The notes under the pieces: model-generated | Databases searched by the model: none | Told to the model about the DNA's origin: nothing | The model's input: only the letters and a program-made list of their open reading frames with translations | Shown here: positions 6,094-6,133 of the stretch, piece after piece | Numbering within the stretch: the first letter of the stretch is position 1 | How the letters are laid out: each line of letters opens with the position of its first letter | Source: Pseudomonadota bacterium | Lineage (GTDB): Bacteria; Pseudomonadota; Alphaproteobacteria; Acetobacterales; Acetobacteraceae | Length of the DNA stretch: 6,133 nt | Reading direction: 5' to 3' | NCBI GenBank assembly: GCA_021779655.1 | Contig: JAJYAF010000144.1 | Location: forward strand, 1-6,133 | Made by a program: the position numbers and the translations under genes

Positions 6094-6133
6094 AATCGGG
6101 GCTTCCGGCACGGGCTTGTTTTGTGATTCGTAG
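6073..6133. mobile_element. Probable terminal segment of an insertion sequence interrupting hipA
   Basis: The HipA similarity ends at a CTAG (6070-6073), and the following sequence, gagcggtttgaacc and onward, has stops in the toxin frame and no HipA content. CTAG or TA is the preferred target of IS5-family (IS427 group) and IS630-family elements, and a GAG start with a TTTGAA stretch is plausible for such an end. Only one end is in the window, so the terminal inverted repeat, target duplication and transposase cannot be seen. The family is a guess. Confidence 0.4.

Overview
The window looks like the conjugation (Dtr) module of an alphaproteobacterial plasmid or plasmid-derived element, joined to a damaged HipBA-type toxin-antitoxin locus. 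The base composition is GC-rich with GC-rich third codon positions. A MobA/MobL relaxase-helicase (TraA) is divergently transcribed from a traD-like gene and a VirD4/TraG coupling protein gene. This is the arrangement known from Ti-type plasmids of Rhizobiales and from related plasmids of acetic acid bacteria and sphingomonads. The exact host cannot be fixed from this sequence. An Acetobacteraceae or similar alphaproteobacterial host is my inference from the gene types.

Layout. Bases 1-80 hold the 3' end of a plus-strand gene that I do not recognise. It converges on the traG operon, and a GC-rich hairpin with T-runs on both sides (about 95-127) can terminate both. The minus-strand operon then reads from right to left. 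First comes a traD-like gene (2315-2860), then a small membrane-anchored coiled-coil protein (1793-2284, or starting at 2146), then traG (139-1842). The middle gene overlaps traG, and it lies in the same frame as the traD-like gene beyond a single TAA.

Bases 2861-3160 are the non-coding divergent intergenic region. It starts with an AT-rich patch carrying promoter-like sequence and continues with a run of four inverted repeats between 3018 and 3098. By position and structure this is the likely oriT, although I could not place a nic site. The relaxase gene traA (3161-5554) follows on the plus strand. Its product has an N-terminal relaxase domain and a RecD-like helicase domain and, at 797 residues, is clearly shorter than Ti-plasmid TraA.

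Downstream of traA, a 144-base gap carries three copies of a TTCCCGATC-containing repeat at about 50-base spacing. They sit around a plausible promoter for a small Xre/HipB-type repressor gene (5699-5932). The start of a HipA-like kinase gene overlaps that gene's stop codon. The HipA-like frame stops after 53 codons, and homology appears lost just after a CTAG at 6070-6073. The last 61 bases therefore probably belong to an insertion sequence that interrupted the toxin gene.

How the parts work together. TraA would nick oriT and unwind the transferred strand, and TraG would couple the relaxosome to a type IV secretion channel that is not encoded here. The TraD-like and small membrane proteins are probably accessory factors. 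The HipB/HipA pair would have been a plasmid-maintenance system and now appears to be an antitoxin without a working toxin, unless the toxin remainder lies intact beyond the insertion.
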